Shown piece by piece: positions 53,337 to 61,640 of a stretch of DNA of 64,000 bases; the first letter of the stretch is position 1; each line of letters begins with the position of its first letter. The translations under genes were made by a program, and so were the position numbers. Source of the stretch: Bacteroidales bacterium. GTDB taxonomy: Bacteria > Bacteroidota > Bacteroidia > Bacteroidales > UBA932. Where the stretch lies: positions 1-64,000 of the forward strand of contig JAFPWX010000003.1 of NCBI GenBank assembly GCA_017412645.1. Direction: 5' to 3'. The notes below the pieces were generated by a model. The model was not told the origin of the DNA, ran no database searches, and saw only the letters and a program-made list of their open reading frames with translations.

Positions 53337-55971
53337 CGAGCCAGGTCTTTCCATAATTGCATTCTACGGTTAAAGGAACACTTAGCTGCATCACGTTCTC
53401 CATCTCCCGGACCAGGATTTCCCGGACCGCAGGAATCTCAGCCTCGGGCACTTCCAGCAGCAGTTCGTCGTGGATCTGCAGCACCATGCGGGCCTTCAGG
53501 CCTTCTTCGCGAAGGCACTTGTCCACCCTTATCATGGCTATCTTGATGATGTCGGCGGCAGTGCCCTGAATGGGTGCATTCACCGCGTTGCGTTCGGCCA
53601 GGGCCCGGAGGTTCGCGTTGTGCGACTCGATGTCGGGGATATAGCGCCTGCGGCCGAAAAGCGTTTCGGTATAGCGGTTCTGACGGGCATTCTCAAGCGT
53701 CGTGGCGATGAAATCGCGTATGGCCGGGAAGCTTGCGAAGTAACCGTCTATCAGTTCTTTAGCTTCATTTCGTGAAGTGCCGAGCCGCTGCGCCAGACCG
53801 AAACTGGAGATGCCGTACATGATGCCGAAGTTGGCGGTTTTGGCCATGCGGCGCTGGTCAGCTGTGACCTCCTCAACCGGCACACCGAAGATCTTGGCGG
53901 CGGTGGCGGCATGAACGTCGCGCCCTTCGCGGAAGGCGGCGCAGAGATGCTCGTCTCCGGAGAGATGGGCCATCACGCGGAGTTCGATCTGGGAATAGTC
54001 GGCGCTCATCATCACGGAGTCCTCCCCTTCCGCCACGAAGGCCTTGCGGATTTCGCGTCCCTGCTCGGTTCGGATGGGGATGTTCTGCAGGTTCGGGTTG
54101 CTGGAAGACAGCCTCCCGGTGCTCGTAAGAGCTTGATTGAAAGTAGTATGCACGCGACCGTCGGCGGCAATGTATCCGGTGAACGGTTCGATGTAGGTAC
54201 TCAGAAGCTTGCGGAGACCGCGGTAGTCGAGTATGGCCTCGATGATGGGGCTGCGATCGGCCAGAGCGGAGAGCGTCTCTTCGTCAGTAGGCCAGGCGCC
54301 CTTGCGACGTTTCGCCCCCGGATCGAGCCGCAGCTTTTCAAAGACCACCTCTCCTATCTGCTTGGGCGACGCCACGTTGAGTCCCGGTTCGCCGGCCAGC
54401 TGCCGCACTTCCGCCTCCCTTTCCAGCATCCGCTTCCGGAGCGACTGGGCGAAGTCCCGGAGCGACTCCAGATCGATCTTCACCCCGGCCAGTTCCATGC
54501 GCGACAGCACTCCGATGAGCGGTTCTTCTATTTCGTCGTACAGACGTTTATCCGTGAGTTCCGAGTAGATGCGGTCGGCAAGCGGACGGAGCGCCTTGCA
54601 TTCGGTGCTGCGGTCCCTCTCGGCAGCCGCTTCACCGTCCGAGCCGAAAAGCGAGAGTTCCTCCTGCGGCTGCTCGCCTTCCAGGTCGATGCCAAGGTAG
54701 CCCTGCACCAGCGCTTCGAGCCTATGGCTGCTTTCGGGGTTCAGCAGGTAGTGGAGAATCTCACAGTCGTAGAGTTTGCCTTTCAGGTCGATGCCGGCGC
54801 GCGCAAGGGCGTTCATCTGCGCCTTTATGCCATAGCCGGCCTTGCTCTTCGACGGGTCTTCAAGGATGGCGCGGAACTCCTCCGGAGAGCCTTTGCGCAC
54901 CCCCTTGGCATCCGCCAGATACAGAGTGTCGCCGTCCAGGACGATAGCGGTGTCGGCGACAACTTTGACTGTCTGCTGTTGGGAGGGTTCCCCCTGAGGG
55001 ACGTAACACCCGCGGTTCGATAGCGGGGGGACCGCCCCGGAGGGGTGGTGGGGTGAGTCCGAAGGACGAACTCCCGAAGGGGGAAGCCCTCCCACAGCAG
55101 ACTCTTGCCCTGCCGCGCGAAGATAGCGCTTCAGCGAATTGAACTCGTAGAAATTGAACAGTTCCGCAGCTTCAGGGCCGAAGGCGCCGCTGAAAGCCAT
55201 GTCGTCGGCCGTAGTCTCAAGAGGGATGTCGGTCTTGATGGTGACGAGCGTCTTGCTCAGGGCCATGTGGGGTTGAGCCTCGGTGAACATCCCCTGCTGA
55301 CGCGGGGTGAGCTCGGACAGATGCTCGTAGATGCCCTCCACGCTGCCGTAGCTCTGGAGGAGTTTCGCGGCTCCCTTCTCCCCAACGCCGTTAACTCCGG
55401 GCACGTTGTCGGCGGCGTCTCCACAGATTGCAAGCATGTCGATTACCTGCTCCGGACGCTCGATGCCGTATTTCTCGCAGACGGCTTTGACGTCGATCAC
55501 CTCATTCTCCCCACCCTTTCCGGGCTTGTACTGGAAGATGTGACCGGAGATAAGCTGGCCGTAATCCTTGTCTGGCGTGACCATGTATACGTCGAAGCCC
55601 TCCCGCTCGGAACGCTTTGCCATGGAGCCAATCACATCGTCGGCCTCGAATCCAGGAAGCATGAGCACCGGGATACCGAGCGACTTCACTATGGCGGTCA
55701 GAGGTTCCAGCGCGTCGATCACCAGCTGCGGGGTAGGAGGCCGGGTGCCCTTGTATTCCGGATAGAGCTGATTGCGGAAGGTTCCTCCCGGGGGGTCGAA
55801 ACTCACCGCCAGATGACTTGGCTTCTCGCGCTCGATAAGTTCCAGAAGGTACTTCGTGAAACCGAACAGGATGGAAGTGTCTGTCCCCTTGGTATTTATC
55901 ATTGGCCTGCCCAGGAAGGCATAGTACATCTTGAATACCAGGGCGTGGCCGTCAATGAGAAAAAGTTTCAT
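53326..55971 (-). CDS. polA: DNA polymerase I
   Basis: The 881-residue protein begins at MKLFLIDGHA. It has an N-terminal 5'-nuclease domain (about 1-290), a degenerate 3'-5' exonuclease-like domain (about 335-500) and a family A polymerase domain. Motif A is DYSQIELRVMAH, motif B RRMAKTANFGIMYG and motif C QIHDELLLEVP. The exonuclease-like domain lacks the D-x-E metal motif and the second aspartate, so proofreading is probably absent. An in-frame palindromic insertion of about 44 residues separates the nuclease domain from the rest. Confidence 0.95.
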   Translation of the reverse strand: MKLFLIDGHALVFKMYYAFLGRPMINTKGTDTSILFGFTKYLLELIEREKPSHLAVSFDPPGGTFRNQLYPEYKGTRPPTPQLVIDALEPLTAIVKSLGIPVLMLPGFEADDVIGSMAKRSEREGFDVYMVTPDKDYGQLISGHIFQYKPGKGGENEVIDVKAVCEKYGIERPEQVIDMLAICGDAADNVPGVNGVGEKGAAKLLQSYGSVEGIYEHLSELTPRQQGMFTEAQPHMALSKTLVTIKTDIPLETTADDMAFSGAFGPEAAELFNFYEFNSLKRYLRAAGQESAVGGLPPSGVRPSDSPHHPSGAVPPLSNRGCYVPQGEPSQQQTVKVVADTAIVLDGDTLYLADAKGVRKGSPEEFRAILEDPSKSKAGYGIKAQMNALARAGIDLKGKLYDCEILHYLLNPESSHRLEALVQGYLGIDLEGEQPQEELSLFGSDGEAAAERDRSTECKALRPLADRIYSELTDKRLYDEIEEPLIGVLSRMELAGVKIDLESLRDFAQSLRKRMLEREAEVRQLAGEPGLNVASPKQIGEVVFEKLRLDPGAKRRKGAWPTDEETLSALADRSPIIEAILDYRGLRKLLSTYIEPFTGYIAADGRVHTTFNQALTSTGRLSSSNPNLQNIPIRTEQGREIRKAFVAEGEDSVMMSADYSQIELRVMAHLSGDEHLCAAFREGRDVHAATAAKIFGVPVEEVTADQRRMAKTANFGIMYGISSFGLAQRLGTSRNEAKELIDGYFASFPAIRDFIATTLENARQNRYTETLFGRRRYIPDIESHNANLRALAERNAVNAPIQGTAADIIKIAMIRVDKCLREEGLKARMVLQIHDELLLEVPEAEIPAVREILVREMENVMQLSVPLTVECNYGKTWLDAH
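54971..55102. repeat. 132-bp palindromic element inserted in-frame in polA
   Basis: Terminal inverted repeats of about 25 bp are visible: the left end GTCTGCTGTTGGGAGGG, then TTCCCCCT, and the right end AGGGGGAAGCCCTCCC, then ACAGCAGAC. They differ by two single-base indels. The length is exactly 44 codons. The inner TTCCCCCTGAGGG resembles the TTCCCCCTGGGGGG palindrome in the block near tRNA-fMet, suggesting one repeat family. Confidence 0.8.
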
Positions 55972-56032
55972 ATCTGAATGCAAAGATGAAACTTTTTGGC
56001 CTGAAATGCAACAGTTGTATGCGGTTTTTGCG

Positions 56033-56139
56033 CCTGGAGCATAAGTCGCTGATATATAGAGAGATGCTGAAAATGCCCTGGCGAAAACAGCCAGGGTATT
56101 ATGTGTAAATCGTTGATTATTAATGGATTGTGCTCCAGG
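56033..56139. repeat. 107-bp REP-like element, copy 2
   Basis: Bounded by CCTGGAG and CTCCAGG, with a central stem AATGCCCTGGC / GCCAGGGTATT, it has the same length and about three-quarters identity to the copy beside the RAYT gene. It lies between rmuC and polA, both on the minus strand, and may end the rmuC transcript. Confidence 0.82.
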
Positions 56140-56145
56140 CGTGCG

Positions 56146-56203
56146 GCCAACTCACCGTACGGCCTGGCCGCACAGCCAACTCTCCGCCCGGCCTGGCCGC
56201 ACC
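56146..56203. repeat. Two tandem 29-bp GC-rich units
   Basis: Units 56146-56174 and 56175-56203 both begin GCCAACTC and end CCGGCCTGGCCGCAC or close variants (4 differences by eye). They lie directly between REP copy 2 and the rmuC stop codon. Confidence 0.65.
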
Positions 56204-56209
56204 GCAGCC

Positions 56210-57547
56210 CTATTCATCCGGCATATCCTGCGCAAGAACGGCGGGGATTACGGATTCGGCGGCACCGACAGCCTTGCGTCCGCCGGCCTTCACAGCCGCA
56301 CGGGAACGCTTGGGGGCAACGCGGAGTTTTTCGAGCTTGGCTATCTTCTTGACCACGCTCTGGTTGGACTCTTTGAGCTGACGTGTGGATTCACGGTAGG
56401 CGCCTCCAAGCTTTTCTATAGCGTCACCCAGGCGGGCGTAGGTGTCCATCCAGTTGCCGAGAGCGCTCATCAACTCCGCAGCCGTATCGTATACCTCTTC
56501 GATATTGCGCTGCTGATCGTGCTGGCGCCAGGCAATCAGAACCATATTCAGCACCACGCTCAGAGACATCTGGCTCACTATGAGCACCCTTTCCTCACGG
56601 GCTTTCTGCCAGAGCAGGGGAGCCTCCTGCTGCATGAGCTGGAAAGCCGCCTCGATGGGGATGAACATGATGTTGTAGTCTATCTTCTTACGGCCCTCGG
56701 GAATATATGAGGCGTAATCCTTGTCGCGGAGTTCGCTGATGTGCTTCTCAATGCTGTGCACATGCTCCTTTGCTAGACGGGTGCGCTCCTCGGCAGTGGT
56801 GGCCTGGTTCCATGCTACGAAGGCCTTGAGGCTCACCTTGGAATCCACTACCACCTCGCCCCCGTCGGGATAATGCACCAGCACGTCGGGAATCATCACG
56901 GTGCCGGCATCGCTGCGAATCTCGTGGCCAAACTCGTCGCGGATTACCCCCTGGACGTCGAAGTTCACCCCTTCCTCGAGCCCAGAAGCGCGAAGCAGGT
57001 CGGTGAGCAGCATTTCCCCGAAGTCTCCCTGCACTTTGCTTTGTCCTGTAATGGCGTCGGCCAGCGCCCGGGCTTCGGCCCCCACGCTCCTGCTCTGGTC
57101 GGAGAGGAGCTGAACCATCTTCTCGAGGCTGCTGCCTCGTTCGGCTGCCCGCACGTCAGAGTCGTGAACCGTCTTTCCAAGGGCGTCGAACTTCTCCTGG
57201 ATGGGTTTCAGAAGCTCGCCCACGGCGGCGGCGCTGGTCTTGCGGAAATGCTCCGAATTCTCAGCACTGAGGGCCTTGAAGGCGGTCTTCATCTCTTCGA
57301 GCGACTTTGAGGCGTAGTCCCGTTCTTTCTCCAAGAGCTCTTTCTGGGCATCGAGTTTGGCCTGAAGGGCGGCAGCCTCGGAGCGGACGGATGCGGTCTC
57401 GGCAGCGGCAACGGCGACATCAGAACGGAGCCTATCGGCTTCGGCTTTGAGAGCGTCTTCGCGGCGCCTGGCACCTATGGCGACAATGACGATTCCAACT
57501 ACCGCAAGAGCGGCAATAACGATGAGTATGATGTCGAGTATGGTCAT
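56210..57547 (-). CDS. rmuC: DNA recombination protein RmuC
   Basis: The 445-residue protein has one N-terminal membrane anchor (about 3-25), a coiled-coil stretch rich in Ala/Glu (about 30-150) and the RmuC domain (about 160-390). It contains QSKVQGDFGEMLLTDLLRASG, MIPDVLVHYPDGGEVVVDSKVSL and SPSTL-like FIPIEAAF. RmuC limits inversions between inverted repeats in E. coli; its nuclease-like core suggests DNA binding. It is the last gene of the tyrS-rbfA-permease-rmuC run. Confidence 0.9.
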   Translation of the reverse strand: MTILDIILIVIAALAVVGIVIVAIGARRREDALKAEADRLRSDVAVAAAETASVRSEAAALQAKLDAQKELLEKERDYASKSLEEMKTAFKALSAENSEHFRKTSAAAVGELLKPIQEKFDALGKTVHDSDVRAAERGSSLEKMVQLLSDQSRSVGAEARALADAITGQSKVQGDFGEMLLTDLLRASGLEEGVNFDVQGVIRDEFGHEIRSDAGTVMIPDVLVHYPDGGEVVVDSKVSLKAFVAWNQATTAEERTRLAKEHVHSIEKHISELRDKDYASYIPEGRKKIDYNIMFIPIEAAFQLMQQEAPLLWQKAREERVLIVSQMSLSVVLNMVLIAWRQHDQQRNIEEVYDTAAELMSALGNWMDTYARLGDAIEKLGGAYRESTRQLKESNQSVVKKIAKLEKLRVAPKRSRAAVKAGGRKAVGAAESVIPAVLAQDMPDE

Positions 57548-57559
57548 ATTCTAAACAAT

Positions 57560-58768
57560 TCAAGCACGCTGTTTGGTTGGAGCCAGCGCCACCAGCAGGC
57601 CGATAACAGCCACCGATACCGCGGTGAGGAGCACATCCCCCCATTTCAGCACTACGGGATAGGCGTCAACAATGAACGACCCCGGCATCTTTACGAAACC
57701 GAAGCGTTGCTGCAACCAGGCAAGCAAAACCCCTATAACCAATCCCACAGCCATACCAAGCAGCGAAACCAGCCAGCCTTCCAGTATGAAAATCCGGCGA
57801 ACCAGCGCATCGGAAGCTCCGAGGGCCTTCAAGGTGTCGGCATCTTCCCGTTTCTCTATCATAAGCATGCTCAGTGAGCCGAAAATATTGAGGGCTACAA
57901 TCAGCACCACAAAGACCAGGATTGCCCAGATGGCGGCCTTTTCGGCCCTAATCATGCGATAGAGGGCCTGATTCTGGCGGTAACGGTCCTGAACCTGAAA
58001 GTCCGGTCCCAGATCGGCAGTAAGGCGTCTCTCGAAACGTCTCCGTTCCAGATGTGAAAGACCGTCTGCATACCGCAACTCTACAGCCGACACTTCTTCC
58101 GCCTCACAGCCAAGCAATGAGCTCAGAACTTCTATAGGAAGTATGAGCAGTTCCTCGTCGGTCTGAGCATTGACGCTCAGAACGCTCCCGACAAGAAGCG
58201 ATTCGCGCCGAAGCGACCCCATGGGATTAACAGGCGAAAAACCTGAACTTGAAGAAGGATAATACAGCACCAGGGGAGTGCGGAAACGCGGATTCGCTCC
58301 CAGTTTATTGGCAAGGCCGGTGCCGATGGCAGCAAGTGGCAGGTCGCCACGGTGGAGGGGCCATTCCCCGAGCACCACGTGGCTGGCCATGCCGCTCTCT
58401 TCCTCGAATACGAAATCCACCCCTCGTGCGCGAGCTACAGCCTGCACACTTTCGTGCGTTACCAGTACCTCGGAACTGAGCGAAGTGCCAACGGAGGAGA
58501 GTTCGGGAGCATCGAGTAGCGCATCGAAAACCTCTCCGGAAGGAACGAATCGGCGGCCGTCGGTGCGAACCACACAGAGATCCGGGGAAGAATCGTCCAG
58601 ATTGGCCTGAATGATGCCGTCGAACCCGTTGTAGACGCTTAAAATAAGAATCAGCGCTGCGGTACCGACTGCGAGCCCAAGAGCACTGATGCCCGAAATC
58701 ACATTGATTACATTATGCGATTTGCGGGCGAAGAGGTAACGCCAGGCTATGAAGGGCGCCACCTTCAC
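57560..58768 (-). CDS. LolC/FtsX-like ABC transporter permease
   Basis: The 402-residue membrane protein has one N-terminal span (about 20-45), a large periplasmic MacB-like domain (about 50-260) and three C-terminal spans (about 280-400). Sequence such as SHNVINVISGISALGLAVGTAALI and ILEGWLVSLLGMAVGLVIG identifies the lipoprotein-releasing type. No ATPase gene is adjacent. It overlaps rbfA by 4 bases. Confidence 0.88.
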   Translation of the reverse strand: MKVAPFIAWRYLFARKSHNVINVISGISALGLAVGTAALILILSVYNGFDGIIQANLDDSSPDLCVVRTDGRRFVPSGEVFDALLDAPELSSVGTSLSSEVLVTHESVQAVARARGVDFVFEEESGMASHVVLGEWPLHRGDLPLAAIGTGLANKLGANPRFRTPLVLYYPSSSSGFSPVNPMGSLRRESLLVGSVLSVNAQTDEELLILPIEVLSSLLGCEAEEVSAVELRYADGLSHLERRRFERRLTADLGPDFQVQDRYRQNQALYRMIRAEKAAIWAILVFVVLIVALNIFGSLSMLMIEKREDADTLKALGASDALVRRIFILEGWLVSLLGMAVGLVIGVLLAWLQQRFGFVKMPGSFIVDAYPVVLKWGDVLLTAVSVAVIGLLVALAPTKQRA

Positions 58769-59115
58769 TTTTTGAGGAGCTCTTCGATGTGCTGTGCGTA
58801 GTCGAGAGTAGTGTCCAGATAGAAATCGATCTCAGGTACGATCCGGAGCTGTTTAGCTATCTGGTGGCCGAGTTCGCCCCGTAACAGCCTGTTGTTATCG
58901 GCCAGAATGCCCATTACGGGGGCTTGCATTTCGGAAGGGAAGATGCTCACATAGACCTTGGCGATGGAGAGGTCCGGACTCATGCGGACCTCGCTCACCG
59001 TGACCATGGCGCCTCCGAAGAAGCCCATGCCCTTGCCGCGGATTATCTCGGCGAGGTCCCTCTGGATCTCGCGGGCAACCTTAAGTTGCCTGGTGCCGGG
59101 TGTATTAACCGCCAT
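58765..59115 (-). CDS. rbfA: Ribosome-binding factor A
   Basis: The 116-residue KH-fold protein assists 30S maturation and cold adaptation. It shows RQLKVAREIQRDLAEIIR, the central VTVSEVRMSPDLSIAKVYVS and the C-terminal RIVPEIDFYLDTTLDYAQHIEELL, each a family hallmark. It lies 2 bases after tyrS and overlaps the permease start. Confidence 0.94.
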   Translation of the reverse strand: MAVNTPGTRQLKVAREIQRDLAEIIRGKGMGFFGGAMVTVSEVRMSPDLSIAKVYVSIFPSEMQAPVMGILADNNRLLRGELGHQIAKQLRIVPEIDFYLDTTLDYAQHIEELLKK

Positions 59116-59117
59116 AA

Positions 59118-60407
59118 CTATTTGATAATTACGAGATAATAGTCTTTCTTGCCCTTCTGGCAGAGAATGTATTTACCGTCCACCACATCGGCTGCGGTAA
59201 CCTGCCCTTCGGGCGATGTGAACTTGTCTTTGTTGAGGCTGAAGCCATTTCCCTGAATGGCGCGACGGGCTTCGCCCTTTGAGGCGTAGATGCCGGTTTC
59301 TACCGCGAGGAAATCGAGCACCCCGCAGGGAAGCTTGTCTGCCGCCACCTCGAAGGTGGGCACTCCGTCGAAGACCTCGAGGAGGGTCTTTTCGTCAAGG
59401 GCGCGGAGATCGGCAGAAGTGCTCTTTCCGAAGAGCATCTGCGAAGCGGCCAGCGCCTTTTCGTATTCAGCCTCTCCATGCACCATAACGGTGACCTCGC
59501 GGGCCAGGAGCTTCTGGAGTTCGCGGCGGCCGGGATCTGCCTTATGTGCGGCAATAGCGCCTTCTATTGTTTCCCTGTCCAGCAGAGTGAAGATCTTGAT
59601 ATAACGCTCTGCATCTTCATCGCTCACGTTGAGCCAGAACTGGTAGAACTGATACGGACTGGTGCGGGCGGCGTCGAGCCAGATGTTACCCTTTTCCGTT
59701 TTGCCGAACTTGCCGCCGTCGGCCTTGGTGATGAGGGGACAGGTGAGGGCATAGGCCTGAGAGTCCAGGACCTTGCGTATCATTTCCACACCGGTGGTGA
59801 TATTGCCCCACTGGTCTGCTCCGCCTAGTTGCACCTTTACTCCGCAGTTCTTGTAGAGATAAAGGAAATCGTAGCCCTGAAGCAGCTGGTAACTGAATTC
59901 GGTGAAGGACATGCCTTCGGAAGAGTCGCGCGAGAGGCGCTTCTTCACGGAGTCCTTGCTCATCATGTAGTTAACGGTGATAAGCTTGCCGATGTCGCGG
60001 GTGAAATTGATGAAGGTGTAGTCCTTCATCCAGTCGTAATTGTTCACCAGCTCGGCCTTGTTGGGAGCGTCCGAGGCGAAGTCCAGGAAACGCCCCAGCT
60101 GGGCCTTGATGGCGGCGACATTATGCGCCAGGGTGGCTTCGTCCAGGAGATTCCTTTCGGCGCTCTTCATGGAAGGATCGCCTATCATTCCGGTAGCACC
60201 TCCCACGAGGCAGTACGGCTTGTGGCCGCAGGCCTGGAAGTGCTTGAGTATCATTATGCTCACAAGATGCCCTATGTGGAGGGAGTCTCCGGTCGGGTCT
60301 ATACCTACGTAGGCGGCCGCAGGGCCTTTAAGGAGTTCCTCTTCAGTTCCCGGGGTGATATCCTTGATCATTCCCCTCCATTTGAGCTCTTCTACAAAAT
60401 TTTTCAT
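59118..60407 (-). CDS. tyrS: Tyrosyl-tRNA synthetase
   Basis: The 429-residue class I synthetase has the HIGH-type motif HIGHL at about 44-48, [11 protein letters not shown], the KFGKT loop in [13 protein letters not shown] and a C-terminal S4 RNA-binding domain (about 355-429, [17 protein letters not shown]). Its minus-strand promoter overlaps that of tpiA. Confidence 0.95.
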   Translation of the reverse strand: MKNFVEELKWRGMIKDITPGTEEELLKGPAAAYVGIDPTGDSLHIGHLVSIMILKHFQACGHKPYCLVGGATGMIGDPSMKSAERNLLDEATLAHNVAAIKAQLGRFLDFASDAPNKAELVNNYDWMKDYTFINFTRDIGKLITVNYMMSKDSVKKRLSRDSSEGMSFTEFSYQLLQGYDFLYLYKNCGVKVQLGGADQWGNITTGVEMIRKVLDSQAYALTCPLITKADGGKFGKTEKGNIWLDAARTSPYQFYQFWLNVSDEDAERYIKIFTLLDRETIEGAIAAHKADPGRRELQKLLAREVTVMVHGEAEYEKALAASQMLFGKSTSADLRALDEKTLLEVFDGVPTFEVAADKLPCGVLDFLAVETGIYASKGEARRAIQGNGFSLNKDKFTSPEGQVTAADVVDGKYILCQKGKKDYYLVIIK

Positions 60408-60424
60408 CGCTAAATCAATTAACT

Positions 60425-60455
60425 TACAAAGTTGGGCAATTATTGCTAAATTTGC
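60425..60455. promoter_or_regulatory. Divergent overlapping promoters of tyrS and tpiA
   Basis: On the plus strand TAAATTTG at about 60446-60453 with TTG near 60431 serves tpiA. On the minus strand AACTTTG near 60424-60430 serves tyrS. The boxes interleave within about 30 bp, as at hisS/sppA. Confidence 0.5.
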
Positions 60456-60483
60456 AATTCAAAAGAACCCAAATAACAAAGAA

Positions 60484-61239
60484 ATGCGTAAGAAAATAGT
60501 TGCGGGCAACTGGAAGATGAATACCACAGTTCCCGAAGGAATTGAACTTGCAAAGCAGGTGGTCGCAAGGGCGGCCGAAACCCCGGCTAACGTTGGCCTC
60601 ATCGTGGCCACTCCCTTCACCCATCTGGCTTCCGTGGCAGAAGCCATAAAGGGCAGCAAGGTTGAACTCGCCGCTCAGAACTGCGCGGACCATACCTCCG
60701 GCGCATACACCGGCGAAGTCTCCGTGGCAATGCTTAAGAGCGTCGGCTGCAAATGGACCATCCTCGGACACTCCGAACGCAGGCAGTACTACGGTGAAAC
60801 TGATGAAAAGCTGGTCGTCAAAACCCAGCTCGCACTCGCCGAAGGCATTGGAGTAATCCTCTGTGTTGGTGAAAACCTCGACGAGCGCGAGGCAGGCCGC
60901 CACTTCGATGTGGTGAGCGCCCAGATCAAGAACGTGCTCTACAACTTCACAGCCGAAGATATGAAAAAGATCGTGGTTGCCTACGAGCCAGTATGGGCCA
61001 TTGGCACCGGCAAAACCGCTACCGCAGAGCAGGCAGAAGAAATTCATGCGTGCATCCGTAAAGTCCTGGCCGACAAGTTCGGTGCTCAGGTTGCGGAAGA
61101 CACCACCATCCTCTACGGCGGCAGCTGCAAGCCTTCCAATGCGAAGGAACTCTTCGCTCAGAAGGACATCGACGGCGGTCTCATCGGAGGCGCCGCTCTC
61201 AAGGCAGACGATTTCATCGGAATAGCCCTCAGCTACTAA
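60484..61239 (+). CDS. tpiA: Triosephosphate isomerase
   Basis: Interconverts dihydroxyacetone phosphate and glyceraldehyde-3-phosphate. The 251-residue protein starts [13 protein letters not shown] (catalytic Lys in NWKMN), with the catalytic histidine in LGHSERR and glutamate in [14 protein letters not shown], and ends in the phosphate-gripper [10 protein letters not shown]. The upstream open frame is excluded because residues before M are promoter sequence. It converges on the next gene with a 4-base overlap. Confidence 0.96.
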   Translation: MRKKIVAGNWKMNTTVPEGIELAKQVVARAAETPANVGLIVATPFTHLASVAEAIKGSKVELAAQNCADHTSGAYTGEVSVAMLKSVGCKWTILGHSERRQYYGETDEKLVVKTQLALAEGIGVILCVGENLDEREAGRHFDVVSAQIKNVLYNFTAEDMKKIVVAYEPVWAIGTGKTATAEQAEEIHACIRKVLADKFGAQVAEDTTILYGGSCKPSNAKELFAQKDIDGGLIGGAALKADDFIGIALSY

Positions 61240-61640
61240 TCCAGCACTTTGACCACAACGCCCACGCGGCCGTTGTCGGTCCAAAGCCAGATACAGTCAC
61301 CTTCCAGCTTTTCGGCAGTGAAGGTGACGTTCTTTTTGGTGTAGATGTCGGTGGCCGTAGTCCAGACAAGGGTGCCAGTGACTTCCTGGCCTTCGCGCTC
61401 AGGAATTTTCGAAAGTTTGAGGGTATAGAAATCCGACATATTGTCGGTGTGTACTCGGAACTCGCAGCGCTCGCGGTTGAAGCCCAGCTGGCAGGTAAGG
61501 GGGTTGTAGGTGAAGGCGGTCTTCCCGTTCACGGTGAGCCGTATCCCTTCCTGAGTTACGAAGGGAGTGATGAAGCGATCGTCCCTGCAGGAACAGAGCA
61601 GCAGTGCGGCGAGTAGCAGATATGGCAGGACTCTTCTCAT
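61236..61640 (-). CDS. Small lipoprotein of unknown function
   Basis: The 134-residue product has a signal peptide with a lipobox ending at C18 (LLCSC). The mature part is beta-rich ([20 protein letters not shown], then [19 protein letters not shown]) and includes two further cysteines that could form a disulfide. I do not recognise the family. It starts 4 bases inside the end of the M6 protease gene, so it is co-transcribed with it and may assist its folding or surface attachment. It overlaps tpiA by 4 bases tail to tail. Confidence 0.75.
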   Translation of the reverse strand: MRRVLPYLLLAALLLCSCRDDRFITPFVTQEGIRLTVNGKTAFTYNPLTCQLGFNRERCEFRVHTDNMSDFYTLKLSKIPEREGQEVTGTLVWTTATDIYTKKNVTFTAEKLEGDCIWLWTDNGRVGVVVKVLD

